Assembly: GCF_901709675.1 (NCBI RefSeq)
Contig: NC_051105.1
Coordinates: forward strand, 6,811,104 to 6,875,103
DNA: 64,000 bases
Source of the DNA: Syngnathus acus
Lineage: Eukaryota > Chordata > Actinopteri > Syngnathiformes > Syngnathidae
Direction of reading: 5' to 3'
A program made the translations under genes and the position numbers. The notes beneath the pieces are model-generated. The model was given only the letters and a program-made list of their open reading frames with translations, was not told the DNA's origin and did not search any database. This document shows, one piece after another, positions 1-13,400 of the stretch. Within the stretch, counting starts at the first letter, position 1. Each line of letters starts with the position of its first letter.

Positions 1-70
1 GTAGTTTTCCCTTTTAAAAAGCAGGGCAAGCACGTTCTTCGGCCCTCTCCTGGCCGAAACCCGGCCGTGA

Positions 71-100
71 TGACGTCGTTGCTCCCCCCCATCCTCCAAT
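71..100 (+). promoter_or_regulatory. ackr3: Candidate ackr3 promoter elements: CRE-like and CCAAT boxes
   Basis: A TGACGTCG octamer (CRE-like, ATF/CREB family) lies at 71-78 and a CCAAT box at 96-100, in a fairly GC-rich stretch upstream of the first splice donor at 291. No TATA box is evident. Assigning these boxes to ackr3 is inference from position; the transcription start cannot be read from sequence alone. Confidence 0.35.
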
Positions 101-199
101 AAGGTCCAGCCTTGGAGGCGTTGCTCTCGCTGTCAGTATCAGCAAGTGCACAGCAAGTGATCGGGCCACTCTCGCGCGAGGACTCGGAGGAGAGACCCC

Positions 200-290
200 A
201 AAGTGCACTTTAGTGGACTTGATGCAACGCTAAGCGAAAACAAAAAACGGAGAAACGTGCAGAGAATCAGCGGAAGACTTCACAAAAAAG
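200..290 (+). other. ackr3: ackr3 non-coding first exon (3' boundary certain, 5' approximate)
   Basis: A strong donor, GTAAGC, begins at 291, and a matching acceptor (pyrimidine tract then TTTTTGCAG) ends at 3341. This fits the usual vertebrate ACKR3 layout of a 5' UTR exon followed by one exon holding the whole coding region. No in-frame coding sequence is expected upstream. The 5' edge at 200 is a placeholder because the transcription start is unknown. Confidence 0.5.
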
Positions 291-3200
291 GTAAGCAAAA
301 AATGATGCGTTCACGTGCTGCGGCAGAAGTGATTGTTTGGACTTTTTACTGATATTTCCACTTTTATGACACCGTTTGTGCATTTCTCCAGATATAACAA
401 ATAATGAAATTTAAATGGCTATGTTTGCATAGTTTTGACATTGAATTAGCGTCGTTTTCTTTGTTTTCCCCTCACATTGTAAGTTTTGGCTGATAAGAGT
501 ACTTTGTCCCCAGCTCGCTGATACAAATCAACAATGATCCCAATTATACTGTGTTGTTTTGTTTAGTCTGAGACAAGCCGGCCAGGATTTAACCACAACG
601 ACACCGGCGACCTTTCACAAAATAACTCAATGACAGCAGAAACTTGTGACAAAACAACAAAAACATGTTGCACCTGCACCAATCTCGCTGTGCAGAGACA
701 TTTGCACATGAAACCCCTTCATTGACATTTTACTGTGTATTGTGGGACAAAGGCGTTGTTTTGGGCTAATTTGTAACTGGATGCTCGCGGGGACCGAGTC
801 GGGGGAGAGAGAGCTACACTTTACGCACTCCGAAAAAGTGAGAGAGAGAGGTATTGAACAACACTGCATTGGGTGCGTGCTTATTATGTAAAAGCAAGAA
901 GAAAACAGCCAAATGTCAAATGCGCTCTTATATACTTTAGTACATCTGTATATTTATTTATTTATTAGCGTTAAATGCAGCGCTTCTAAACTTAATTGAT
1001 CATAAATTAATCTTGAAACCTTGATGTGATTAAAGCCTCCAAGCACATCTCCCTAAGACCATTCGGTGTATTCCCTCTTCTTTTTGTTGAATAATGTAGA
1101 TGTATGTTATTTTTTCATTATTTAAGAAAAATAATAATGAGCAGGTGTTTTTTTGTAATCTAGGGAGATTTTAGAAATTTAATATCATTGAGGAAAAACA
1201 AGCTTCAAATGCATATTTTTATTCCCCCCAAGCACAAATCCGTTACTCATTCCTAGTTTTTTTGTTGATTAAACAGATTAGAATGTTTTTTTTACTATAT
1301 TTGCGGATTCAAAGATGTTGCAGTATGCATGTTTGTTTGAGTGCATACTACATCCAATTTTCAAGCCTCCAAGCACAAATAATCGCCCTTTACCATTATT
1401 CCCTCTTATTTCTGTATAACCAGACTCCCATGTGCCATTTTTCATGATTAAAGAAGAAAAATAAATAAAAGAAGATACAAAGGCACCAAACTAAAAATTC
1501 AGTTGTGTGTGTTTTATCTGATGGCTGCGGGCGTTAAGGGGCTAATTAGCTTGAAGCCTGCCGAGCTACCTGGCGCAGATGTTTTCCATATAATATGAAG
1601 GAACTGGAGGCCATTGTGAGTGATTATCTCTGCGTTGAAAATCCCCCCCTGTTGCAGAGAATAGCCCTATCTGCTGTCCATTCAAATTAAAAGGCCAAGA
1701 CTGGAAAAGTAACAATGTATCACAGGAGAAGCATCTAGTTAGTAATGGTAAAAAAATTCTCACAAATGAGAATACTTCCATGATTTACAAGCCTAATAAG
1801 TCCCAAATCCACTATAATAATAGTAGTAAACACTTTAAACTGACAGCAGTTCTGGTTAGTGATTTGTAATATTATCCTTGATGTTATATTACCCAGCTAG
1901 CCACTGCCAGTTTTATTTTCGTACTTTACTACTGATGGATTTATGGCGAATGTGACTTGAGACATTTTAACGTGGATTAGCTAATCGTTTCAAAAAAACA
2001 AATCCAAAATACTTGCAGCTGTATGATTGGCAAATAGGTGCTTTGAATGACACATGCCTGCTGAAACTGAGCAAGGAATGCTTGTTTAGGTTGCATCAAA
2101 AGGGTGAAAAGTCATTATGATTGTGTGTGTCATGTGATCCCAAAATATCTCCAGGAGTTGTGGAATGTTTTTATTTAGTTAAGAAAAAGAAGTGTGGGTG
2201 CAGAGATGTCTTTAGGCAGTCACATTTCAACCTGTCACCCTGGTCGGTGGTCATCGGGCCCTCCGCTTTCAATGCGGAGGAGAGGCATTCCATTTTGGGT
2301 TGTTGATCTCGGCGCACGGTCCCCCTCTGTGGGTGTACAGGTCACAGGGGCATTAAGCAGGGTTAAGTCAGCCATGCTCTGGTTTTGATCCGTCTCCCCC
2401 CTCAACAAAACTCCCACCGTCTCCCCGGCCGACCTCTCACATCGCGGCAGGCGGCTTGTTGGAGAGAGACATCGCAGCACACTGTGAAGCCAGTGCAGCA
2501 ATGTGGCTCAAATAAGCCACCATAGGTTTGCCTCATTCTGAAGGAGGGTGCCGAATTATTAGCATGCCACCTGTGAGTTCTCAATTAATGTCCGTCCCCC
2601 CCCGAAATTTGACCTTTTTACATCTTGGAGTAATGTGTTGCTCTTCATACTGCGTGTCACTTCCACCACTGCGTTTTTTCATCTATTAGAAATGCTATGC
2701 ATACTCCCTTTTTATTAACTTCAGATGTTGTAAAAAAAAAAAAAGACGTATTCAAGGTTAACAGCTGCCCTTTCTTTGATTGTCTGCATGGCGACCTTGC
2801 AAGGAGAAGAAAAAGAAACAGGATTTCTTCTTTACTTCTTCAGGCGCGTTATGGGAAAACATTCTTAAAAGTGGCATCAAGTTTCCCGCCCCCCCAAAAG
2901 TGACCTGTGCTTTATTTTGGAATGCCAGGAACGCTCCGGAAATACATTGTTTGGGTTTCTCCTTGGTGTTTCCTTATGGCTAATCTGTACTGCGCTCCAG
3001 GAGCTAATGTAAACACTTGTTTGTAACCACCCGGCCTCACTCACCTCTTTAACTAAGTTTACATGAGAGGAAAGGTCTCCCTCGTTTTGCCTGAACTCTC
3101 GGTGCCTATTCCTCATTTTCTCAGACTCTTAAATTTTGATGATGTCCAAAAGGTTTCCCTACAGATCCAAACTCGTCGAATATCTGAATTGGATTACTTG

Positions 3201-3341
3201 AAGCAATGACGGGGCATGTCATGACCTGTCAACATTTTAGAAATCCGTTGTCAACTGCGAATCTTAATGAATTGGTCGTACTGGTTTGACTTCTAGAGCA
3301 AGAATATCAGGAATGATGAGGTAATGTTTTCCTTTTTGCAG
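291..3341 (+). other. ackr3: ackr3 intron 1 (3.05 kb)
   Basis: This is the interval between the GT at 291 and the AG at 3340-3341. I see no coding region in it. Its recognisable content is a degenerate tandem motif at about 1035-1420 and A/T homopolymer runs. It may hold transcriptional control elements, but none can be proved from one sequence. Confidence 0.5.
1035..1420 (+). repeat. Degenerate tandem repeat, three diverged copies
   Basis: The motif GCCTCCAAGCACA at about 1035, and again at about 1365, is followed in both places by a stretch ending TATTCCCTCTT. A weaker copy, CCCCCAAGCACAAATCC, sits near 1226. The spacing of about 140-190 bp suggests an old local duplication inside the ackr3 intron. 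Confidence 0.4.
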
Positions 3342-3385
3342 GATTCCTCTCATTGTCTCTGTGTGAAGTCCCTGCGGTTGTCGAG

Positions 3386-4519
3386 ATGAGTCTGAGCACC
3401 AGCGAGTTGGAGGACCTATGGGAGTCCCTGGGATACCTCAACTTCTCCGACACCTTTTCCAACATTTCCAGCGTGGACACCATGGGGTGCGCCACGGCGT
3501 TCAACCGCAGCGCCTTGCTCCACTCCATGTGCGTGCTCTATACTTTCATCTTCATCGTGGGCTTGGCGGCCAACGCTCTGGTCTTGTGGGTGAACATTCG
3601 CGCCCAGCGGGACTCAACCCCTCGCCACGAGACCCACACGTACATCGCTCACCTGGCCGTGGCAGACCTGTGCGTGTGCGCCACCCTGCCCGTGTGGGTG
3701 AGCTCGTTGGCCCAACATGGCCACTGGCCCTTCGGCGAGGTGGCTTGCAAACTCACGCACTTGCTCTTCTCCGTCAACCTCTTCGGGAGCATCTTCTTCC
3801 TAGCGTGCATGAGCGTGGACCGCTATCTGAGCGTGACACGCCACCGAGAGAACCAGGGCAACGTGCGCAGGAAGTTGACCCGCCGGGTGGTGTGTATCGG
3901 GGTCTGGCTTCTGGCTCTGGTGGCCTCTTTGCCAGACACCTACTTCCTACATACAGTAAAAGCTTCACACGGGGGCAGCATGCTCTGTAGACCCGTGTAT
4001 CCGGAGGAGAACCCAAGGGAGTGGATGGTGGGCGTCCAGCTGAGCTTCATTCTTTTGGGCTTCGTCCTCCCCTTCCCCGTCATTGCGTTCTTTTACGCGC
4101 TGCTGGCCAGAGCCTTCACTTGCACGGCCTCGCCGTCGTCCACTACGGTGGAGCAGGAGCGTCGCGTGAGTCGCAGGGTGATCCTGGCCTACATCGTGGT
4201 GTTCCTGGGCTGCTGGGGTCCGTATCACTCCATCCTCCTGGCCGACTCGCTCTCCCAGCTGGGTGTGCTGCCTCTTACCTGCGGCCTGGAGAATTTCCTC
4301 TACGTGGCCATGCACCTCACCCAGTGCCTTTCTTTGCTGCACTGCTGCTTCAACCCCATCCTTTACAATTTCATCAACCGCAATTACCGCTATGACCTCA
4401 TGAAAGCCTTCATCTTCAAGTACTCCACGCGGACTGGCCTGGCGCGTCTCATCGAGACATCTAATGTGTCCGACGCCGAATACTCTGCCGTTGCTGTTGA
4501 CAATCCTCCGCAGATATGA
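3386..4519 (+). CDS. ackr3: Atypical chemokine receptor 3 (ACKR3/CXCR7)
   Basis: This is a seven-helix chemokine receptor that, in the family, binds CXCL12 and CXCL11, recruits arrestin and scavenges ligand rather than signalling through G proteins. The 377 residues start at the ATG at 3386; upstream in-frame sequence has only a TTG. Visible features: N-glycosylation sites NFS (19-21), NIS (26-28) and NRS (40-42); TM2 Asp94; Cys121-Cys201 and Cys35-Cys299 as the usual two chemokine-receptor disulfides; DRYLSVT (145-151) in place of the canonical DRYLAIV; CWGPY (276-280); NPILY (323-327). The tail contains NRNYRYDLMKAFIFKYS, highly characteristic of ACKR3, then Ser/Thr residues suited to phosphorylation. 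The coding region is one exon, preceded by a spliced 5' UTR exon. Whether this is fish paralogue ackr3a or ackr3b cannot be settled here. Confidence 0.95.
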   Translation: MSLSTSELEDLWESLGYLNFSDTFSNISSVDTMGCATAFNRSALLHSMCVLYTFIFIVGLAANALVLWVNIRAQRDSTPRHETHTYIAHLAVADLCVCATLPVWVSSLAQHGHWPFGEVACKLTHLLFSVNLFGSIFFLACMSVDRYLSVTRHRENQGNVRRKLTRRVVCIGVWLLALVASLPDTYFLHTVKASHGGSMLCRPVYPEENPREWMVGVQLSFILLGFVLPFPVIAFFYALLARAFTCTASPSSTTVEQERRVSRRVILAYIVVFLGCWGPYHSILLADSLSQLGVLPLTCGLENFLYVAMHLTQCLSLLHCCFNPILYNFINRNYRYDLMKAFIFKYSTRTGLARLIETSNVSDAEYSAVAVDNPPQI

Positions 4520-7015
4520 GGAACTTTCCACTCCGGCTTTGCGATTGAAATTCCGTCCACCTGCAACCGACGTCATACATGACGTTAAATGACATTTCCA
4601 GACATTTTCGACAAATCCTGTGGACAGGAGTTTATCACTATCGATGGAGTGATTCCATAAAAAGCACTTATAAAGCAGTTTTATTTGTGAAATCATACAT
4701 ATGGTTAGCGATTTGTAAAGCCAAACCAGTGTGTCCAAACCTTATATTTGTAAGGTTGATTAATGTAGTGTTTCCCAATGTTTAATGTGCCAAGGCATAT
4801 ATTTTACATCCGAAAAATCCCAAAGCAAACAATGCCGACAGGAGGATACACGGGTTTATAGTACCTTTGCCATCTATTGGAAAAACATTCAATCTGTTAT
4901 TATAAGTCTCCGACATAGACAGATGAACAAAAAATACACTATTCCTTGACAAGTAATCATTTTGGAGCACTGATGTGCCGCTGCTCAGTGGCTGGGAATC
5001 ACCGCGTTAGTTTATGTCTGTTTTGTGTGCGTGTGTGAGTCGAGAGAGAATCTGGCGGGTATTGCTAGAACCGTACTAGCCAAATGGCATGTTTAATCAA
5101 ACTATTTATACTCACTTGAATTATTTGACATTCACTCACACTGCTCTACCGCACTCACATCTGCCTCATCCTTTTTTCCTGGCTCCTTGTTCATGTACTG
5201 CTGTCACACGTTTGGTATGAAAAGCTCATACCGTCACCTCAGTTGAATCATTCAGCCAAAGAAGAAACATGTTTGATCCCATTTGTTTGTTCGTATCTGT
5301 CGAGGCTTGCTGTTAGGATTCGTACTATTTTCTTTTTGGCACATTAATGACTCAAGAGCTAAAAGTGAACCATCACTTGTGTTCAAATTTACCTTCGTGC
5401 TGGGATGTGCGTGCTAAAATGAAACCATTACACGTCTGCCACAGCCGATAGTTATTTTTTATTGCCTATCATTAGACAGAAAAGGCTGCCGACTATTCGG
5501 TAGCCGTCTTTGTTTACCTTTTTCCATTGCGACTTCAGCGTAGCCGTGCCTTAATGTGTGCGGCTGTCGCCTTTTAAAATGACCTCATCCCCACATTACA
5601 CACACCATTATCTGGTTTTATATATGGCCGTGATTGGCAGGTTAGTTTATTCTTAGAGCCACCTCTGGCAAAGCAAGTTGGCATTGTCTGGGGAAAAGGT
5701 CATAAACGGAGTCACGTTTCCAACACTTCCCATTCATGGTGTAGCCAATAAATACCATCATTTGACCCTTTTCCCACAGAAGTCAAAAAGCCACTCATTA
5801 AAGGGTGCTGGCTACTGGCTGGGAAAAGGGGGATGCAATAAACCAATTATCTCTTTTGTTTCACGTTGTCTGAAGGCTTCGACGGAGTGCGTCCTCTAAG
5901 CCGCCTTTGAGGCTGTTTTATGTGTTTGTGTAATTAATCCTGCTGTATCAGCACATCGGGGCCACACATGCACACTCTTACTGACTTTTAAAACCAAATA
6001 ATATGAACAAATAGCTTTACTGCTCATGTGGAGGCAGCAGTAGTGATTTGTAAGTGTTGAGTAGAGGGCCAAATGAATGCAGTTTGTCTGGTGAATCTGT
6101 GTGCATTTGATGGTATTTTTTTTATGTCTTAGCTGTGGTTCAATGTGAGGGGATATCATTTCATAATTATGCTGACATGGTGTCATGTGATCATGATGAG
6201 TGGAGGAACATTCGACGGCGTAGACCTCCCTTGGCTTAAAGAAAGTTCTGTCAAATATATTAGAGTACAAATATTTGGTTTCCATATTTGCTGACTCCTG
6301 TCATAATAATATCACATCTACTTCTGTCCAAATAATTTGCAAAATATTATGTTGTATGCTTTTTTTTCTTTTTTTTTTGAAGTGCAAAACATTCTAAGCC
6401 AATCACGTTACTCCTGCCTTCTTTACCCTTGGGCCAATTAAAATCTCTGATTGTGACATAAAAAAAAATCTGACAGTCTTTGCATGAAAAAAATATTTAT
6501 CAAACGTTGTATTATTCCAAGAATACTGCTTTTCTTTTTAGGATGTTTTTAAGATTTCTTCTCCTGAATGAAATGTGTAATATTCCAAAAAATAATGTGT
6601 TTAAAAAAGTAAATAAAATTGTATTTCTAAATGTCTTTTTTCCCTTATTAAACTTTGACCTTAATTTCATATTTTATGGAACTTCATATTATATCATGCT
6701 GTGTATAAAACTTGTGTGACATTGACTTTGTCGAGTTCCACCTCCTCCCCTCTCCGGTGTTTATTTAACCTTGTGGTGTCAACACCCTGCCACTGTTGTC
6801 CTCAGGATATATGATAACCTTACAGATGACCTCCAAGCAATCACCCCGCCTGTCCAGAGTGCTTCAGTCTTTCCGCTAATCAGTGGTTTGGACCCCCGCC
6901 CCTGTTTGCCATAGTGATGTGTTAATAGTTACTGTTATAAACTTTATTCACAAACTTAAAAATTCAACCTGCAGAGTAAGAAGGCAAACTATTGATGTAT
7001 GGCTGGTATATTTTT
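4520..7015. other. ackr3 3' UTR and start of intergenic region
   Basis: No gene is seen. The ackr3 3' UTR must begin at 4520, but its end is unclear. AATAAA hexamers occur at 5747-5752 and 5837-5842, and weaker variants lie near 4656-4670. Open frames here are short and resemble nothing I recognise. The stretch at about 5450-5650 is less AT-rich and simple than its surroundings and could be conserved non-coding DNA, which is a guess. Confidence 0.4.
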
Positions 7016-7430
7016 TTTTTAGAATCGATTATTCGACTGATTAGACGATTAATCGAACTATCAAATATATTTTTATTTTGCATGTTGAGTATTACACAAC
7101 ATTTTCCCCTTTTATTGTTGTTTATTTGGGGTTGTTTAATGATAAAAACAAGTAAATAACGACGAAGAATATGACACGAGGTATTAACCAAACGTTACTG
7201 GTGCGGTTATTGTGTTACGTAATAAAAGCAGACGTTTGCAAATCTCTTGTTTTTGTTAAACGCAAAAAATTAATATTTGATGTTGAGAGGCTGACCTGAG
7301 AGGATTTTGGACTGCTCTAAGATTAAGAAAAATGGTTGAAAACCATTTCTCGATTATCAAATTGGCTGTCGATAATTTGATAATCGATTACGTGTCGATT
7401 AATTCAATCGATTAATTTTGACAGCTCTAT
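7016..7430 (-). repeat. Dispersed AT-rich repeat, copy A
   Basis: This segment starts with AGAATCGATTATTCG and ends with ATTTTGACAGCTCTAT. Read on the minus strand its ends match those of the repeats at about 40836-41066 and 63660-63938: GAGCTGTC followed by ATTAATCGATTAAT-like sequence at one end, and CGATTCTAAAAA at the other. It is a dispersed non-autonomous element of unknown family, probably a DNA transposon relic. Confidence 0.5.
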
Positions 7431-10400
7431 ATCAGATGTACCGCTTAAAAAAAACATAATCGACATGTTGCTGTTTTGATTTTAAATTTGTGACCACAAA
7501 ACCAAAGGTATGTACCGTGATTTTGGCATTTCACCACCAGCAATTATAGATTTATGTATGTGGTTTTACTGTTATAGCCGATTCCCTCAGGGCAACCATA
7601 ACCACGACATGACCTATGTTTGGCATCCTCGCTTAACGTGCATGTTTTTTGGAATGCAGGCGGAAGCTGGAAAAAACCCTCTCAAGCACAGAGACCCCAT
7701 GCAAACCTCCCACAGTCGATTCTTGCTGTTCTTTAACTATTGATGGCAACTTCTTGTGGCTTTTGCCATGTTGTAACCTACTGGGCATTGATGGAAACTT
7801 TTTTGCAGTTCTATTTGCTATTCTGTCATCACATTATTTCTCCTTTAGAATGACTTTAAGGGGAAAAATATCAATATTTGAAGTCTTTGAGGTGTTTCCA
7901 AAAAGTGTGCTCAGCGGCTTCTTGGTGCGTTGCCAACCTCACTAGCAGCTGTTTGCACCAGCGGTGGTCCTCGTGTCGAGAAAACTGCGTGGAGGCGATA
8001 ATGCCTTTCTTACACTGTCCGACTTCTTTCCTCCCTGTGATGATGCCATCTTGGCCTTGTAGCGCTCCTGCTGCGTGAGGGTCACCACTTCCTCAACCCC
8101 TCAGCCCATGTGATATTTTCCACCCTTTTTTCAAAAGCAGACGAGACACCGCCTGCTGCTTTGACCTCATGCCTCAGCTTCTTCAAGGCGTTCTTTTTGC
8201 ACACTGATTCACTTTCACACCGAAAACCCTGCAAGTTTGTTGATGTGCAGTATCCTATCTTCAGTGTTCTATGTAAAAAAATATAAATATAAAATATATA
8301 CATGATATAAATATAAAAAAAATTTAAAAATCAACTAAGTATCACCATTATGATTGTTTATATTTAAAAATGGGCAGCAGATGTAAAAAAACTATGAAAT
8401 GTGTCTCAGACTGAATATATCCAGACCCAGAAGTTAAAGCAAATTCTATTCAAATGGCTTTACGTAGTCCTCTGGAAGTAAACACTGAGAGCTTTAATGT
8501 AATTTTTCAACAGTAGCTAAATTACTTGCTGAGAGAAGAGAAAAGTAATCCAAAGTAAGTTTTTCTAGAGGAACCGTTTTAAACAAAATTAGAGGCCAAG
8601 AGTAGCATTTACAATGGCAATGCAGGGTTGGGGGAAGGAGAGTCTCATTATATGGCGAGTTGATGCTAATGCTTCCTTGTATGTAAATGTTATTTTCCAA
8701 CCCAACAGAACTTGTGAATGTGCTATTTCTGCTTCTTGTGCATGCAGATGGCGAAAGGCTTTAGTGTGAAAATAACACTACAAATGTATGTGTGAAATCT
8801 CTTAAGACAGATCTGCGCGAATCAATATTAGTTTGATCTTTTTCTTTTCCCCAAGCGTCTGTTCAGCATTGGTTTTTGTGGTTTATGGACTCAGGCTCAC
8901 TCAACCAAACAATGGACACTAAAATCCAGCCTTTAGATATTTTATGTAGAAGCTACTTCATATACTTTCATGACAGTCATAATGGGCCTCTGTGTTTGGG
9001 CAAGATTTAACAGCAAAGGTTAATTGGCCGGGGATGAAAACCATTAATGGACCGTGGCTTCATGGCTCACTGATAGTGTATATGAACGATAATCCGGTGT
9101 GGAGTAATTTAAAGCATCTGTCCTTTAAGTTAACACAGGCAAGCGCCTACATGAAGCTTTGTGAACATACTGAACGACATACAAGAAGCTGTCATTTATT
9201 TGTTTTTGCTGGCATATATCCAGACGTATAGCTCTGTTCCCACTTCAAGCAAATCAAAACCTCTTGGATGAATAATGAAGACTTGGAAGGAATCTCATAA
9301 GGAGGTTTTGAAAAATAAATAAAAGAAAGGCTGCTACCAGCTGTCACAAACAAATCTTTTTTGAATCAATGATCCCATTGATTATTGCATCGATTAATCG
9401 GGGAAAAAATATTGTTTCAAAAACTAAACTCAACCGAATAATTTGTCTATATTTTTGAGGCTGTACAAGCAACAATGAAAAACAAATCTAGAAATTTAAA
9501 GGGTAGCTTGACCTTTATATATAAAACCCAACATCTTGACTTTCTTTGGCGCTGAATATTTGAAGTAGATTCTTGTTTGAAAGAGTCAAACACAACAGAA
9601 GAAATTCCATCCTGCTCTTCACTGTTTTTTTTTTTTACCTTTTTCAATTCATTTGCGTTTGTAAGTGAATGCCTTAGCTCAACAGCGCCGCAGTTTCATT
9701 GTTTACACCGGGGGGGGACCGGCTGACTGCTTGCTGGTGGCCGTGGCAACTGCAAAAACCCCCGCAGATGCCAAGCAGACAAATTCAAAAGAATCTTGAC
9801 AGCGGAGCGACAATTTAATACATGAGTATATACGATTATCCTGAAACATAATGGTATAATGGAGAATTTTAATTGAATTTTAATTGAGAAATTCAATTGG
9901 AGATTTTTGTGAATGCAGGAAACGCCTTAGCTGATATTGATTTTAGTTCATAAAGAATTGAAGAAAAAACAAAACTTTGGGATTCATCATTTCTTTCCTT
10001 ATAACATGAGTAACAGCCAGCATCAAAATTTAAAATCTGTTGCCACTGTGGACACAGTAAAAGCGCATCCCCTGTGGACAATACTCCCATCTCCAGTCAA
10101 AACAGACATTGTGTTCCAAGGACAACCTTCACTCATTGAGTTAGGATTCCTGCTGTTTTCTCTGATGCTCAACCATCTAACGGTGGGGTTCAAGACCTTG
10201 TAAAATCATCCCGTGACTTTTTTGGAGGGTGCCAAAACTCTTAATCTTTACCAGATTTCCACAATGTAACTGTATAGTGGACCCACCTGAGCGTAAAAGG
10301 TTTCCACACAGGGGTCCTGATTCATTTGACACTTGTTGCCAAAGCTGCCGGCCTAGTGTTTAGACTACACACCTCCCCATTCATCCAGCGTTTCGTCGGA

Positions 10401-13400
10401 CACCGTGAACTCACGATCAGCTCGGCTAGTGTCAATGAAGATGATAAAACATCCCAAAAGTGTCAGCCAGAAAGAGGCATCTGTTTTAGAGATTAGCAAG
10501 TAGCAAGGAATATAATGATAAAAAAATATTTTTAAAAAAATTAAACAAATATAATGCTAAAAAAATATTGTTAAAAAAGTAAACAATGATTACATAATAG
10601 ATTGATTATATAGAAAGCACAATTAATAAAAATACATTTTAATAGAAATAATCCCTTCCACTAATCGTAACTGTCGAATTAGTTGACCACTGTATAAAAC
10701 ACTCTATCTGTTAATGCCAAAAGAAGAGGGAGGGTGTAAAATATGTCAGCACCAGTGCGAGTCAGCGCTTTGCTAGTTATGAGCTACTGCTTAGTTTTTT
10801 CTAGTACGTGGACGGTCCACTTAATTTCATTGCTATGGCACGCCCTTGCCCTGGTGTAGCGCCGTTCCTGCGATAAAATAATCTTGGCTTATTTTGTCTC
10901 CTGTGACACAATGATAGAACGACAATGCTTTATTTTGGTATCCTCCAGAGAAAGATTTATATGTTTTCCCAATGTGACGAAAACCCCATCAACCTTTCGA
11001 CTGCAAGAGCTGTTTTGTCTGCGATTAAGTCAAACGTAGACAAATGTCCTCCTTGGTTCAAGTCTGGGGTCACTCACTGGAATTTCACTGAGATGAAAAA
11101 AAACTCACGCTTGTTCATTCAGAGAAAAACAGGGTACGTGAACCCGCTTTAATAAGCTTCATAAACATCTTGCCTTGGAAGTATTTCGTCTTTTTGCAAG
11201 AGCTGACACATTTATCACACTTCCCAGGAAGCGCCGCTCTTGTGAAATCCAACCCTTAAGCAGGTTTTGATTAAGCAGAAGCCCTTCACTAGATTACATT
11301 CAGTCTTATAAGAGTAAGTTTGTACTTTATTCTAAAAGACATTTGGTATTTTTGTTTTTACAACTTTTAATAGTTCCCAGGCATCTCTGGCCAACCACAC
11401 ACCGAGTGAGTGAACCATCGAAACAAAAAAAAAAAAATAGTCGTTGAGTCTTGGTTGCACACCAAGTGATAAAAGTAACTCACAACAACTGAAATGCTGC
11501 AACGGAAAAACCGTGACCCTGTGTGGGGTTTTGAAACTCTACGTACGTATATCCTCTATTATTTATTATTGAACCACAGAAATCTGGCGTGATTGTCAAG
11601 GAAGAAGCGGAAAGCCACAAAGAAGAGAATTAAGGGGAGAGTTGCTATTTTGACAGACTCTTGGCTTTTTTTTTTTGGTCTGCTAATTCAAATTCCAAAT
11701 TGTATCTGTAAATTTGGGTCGTCTTTTTTTGACAGTTCAAGTCTCATGCCAAAATATTTTTTTCTTCTTCTTCTTTTTGTGGGTTTTCAAAATTGTTAGC
11801 TTAATAGCATGATTACCCAAGTCCTATTTTATCCGTTTTAGATAATTGGAAAAAAATACATTTCGTAGACAGCACATATAACTAAAATCGTATTTATTTT
11901 TCTTTGCTATTGCAGTTCTTGTAAAATCTTAAAATGCCCTGGGCAGTTATGCTGTCCATCTGACAAGATGAAGGAATATAAATATAAAATATACATCTTG
12001 TTGCCTCTTTTTGGCTCTCACTTTTGTTTGTGAATAGCTGGACTGATAGTTTTGGACTCGTATCGCTTTACTGGGTGTTTTCTCTCACGGGGAAACGAAC
12101 ACAAGTCACACCCTGAGGCAAACAAAAAAAAGAATGTAGTATGTCATTCAACGAACAAGAGGTGCTCATCTAGATTTCTGTGGCGGCTCTGAAACTGAAT
12201 CTTCTTTCTTGAGGTTTAACTCTTGTTAGAATGATGTAATACATGGCGTTCAACAGCACGTGTTGAACTACATTTGACCGTCTGCTTTAAATTCTGAGAC
12301 CCAAAAGATCTGCGCGTCGCCACAGCCGAGGTCGACTCCACGCCTCTGATGTTCCTCTGATCCGTTTCGGCCCACCAAAGAGAGTTTCCTCTTTGCTGTT
12401 TTGCTAGGCACAGTTTCACAGGGCTTGACAAATGAGTTTGTAAAACAGCTCCTGAGAAATAAAACAAATCAGCGTGAGATGAATGGGTGGGAGGAAACTG
12501 CCATTTCCGGGTGGGGAGGGCGTGGACGGGCCTAACGTCTGGGGAAGCCGAGGGGCAACACGCCCAATGTGTGTTCGTGTGACACCCAGTCTCAACCATC
12601 ACCCGTACAATTGACCAAGTGAAAACACGCCGAGGGTTGTATTCGCCCTCAAGCTCTTTTTGGTTCTGAATAGCTTTCCAGAAGCTGAACTGGGCCGTTT
12701 GTGCTCGGCCGTCCGCTCGTCACCCCCACCATGGTGTTGAGTCTTCGCCGCATATCAATTACCCGCTTTATTTGCCTTCAGTTGTCAGTGTTGCCACAGC
12801 TGCAGCTATTTCATTGTTCGTAAATAGCAGAAAGATGTAGGATTAACCCAGCCGTACAGGTCGCTTTGAACAGTTAATAAAGTGATTAGCACCGAGCCGT
12901 ATCGCATATTTGAAGATGGTGGCGGGGAGGGGTGGATTGTTCCAATGTTTTGCTTAATTGAGGTGCAACTGATCCAGTAGACTCGAGGTAACCAGATGTC
13001 TTCCTTTGTCTGGATAAATCCACTTCTGAGGATCTTTTATGAGATTCAACCGCTTCAGTCTGCATGTAATCATTCTCTGTGGTGAGGCTTTTCCCATTTT
13101 CCTCCATGGTCTAATGGTTGAGACTTTTTTAGTTGCTGTTCATGCAGCTACCACCAGTGTGTTTATTATGTTGGTTGGTGAGTTGGAAAAATCACATCAT
13201 GGTGGTATTACAAAAATCTTTAATTTGATTTTTGGACTATAGTTGTAGTGGTTCACATAGCTGCCTTTTTCGTTGTCCTCTGTTTATTATACTTCTTTGT
13301 TGACGTTATCAGCGGTTTTGGGACTTTGCTATGACGCATATACCCTAAGATGGAAACCCAAGCCAGATCCAGCTTTAAATGTTTGCGATTCAAAATCAAG

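Noticed and set aside
3965-4738. A 257-codon open frame antisense to ackr3
   Set aside because: It is a shadow of the GC-rich receptor coding sequence and reads as low-complexity His/Glu/Arg sequence with no known domain.
12216-12602. A 128-codon minus-strand open frame in the intergenic desert
   Set aside because: No recognisable domain, no splice context, and composition typical of chance open frames.
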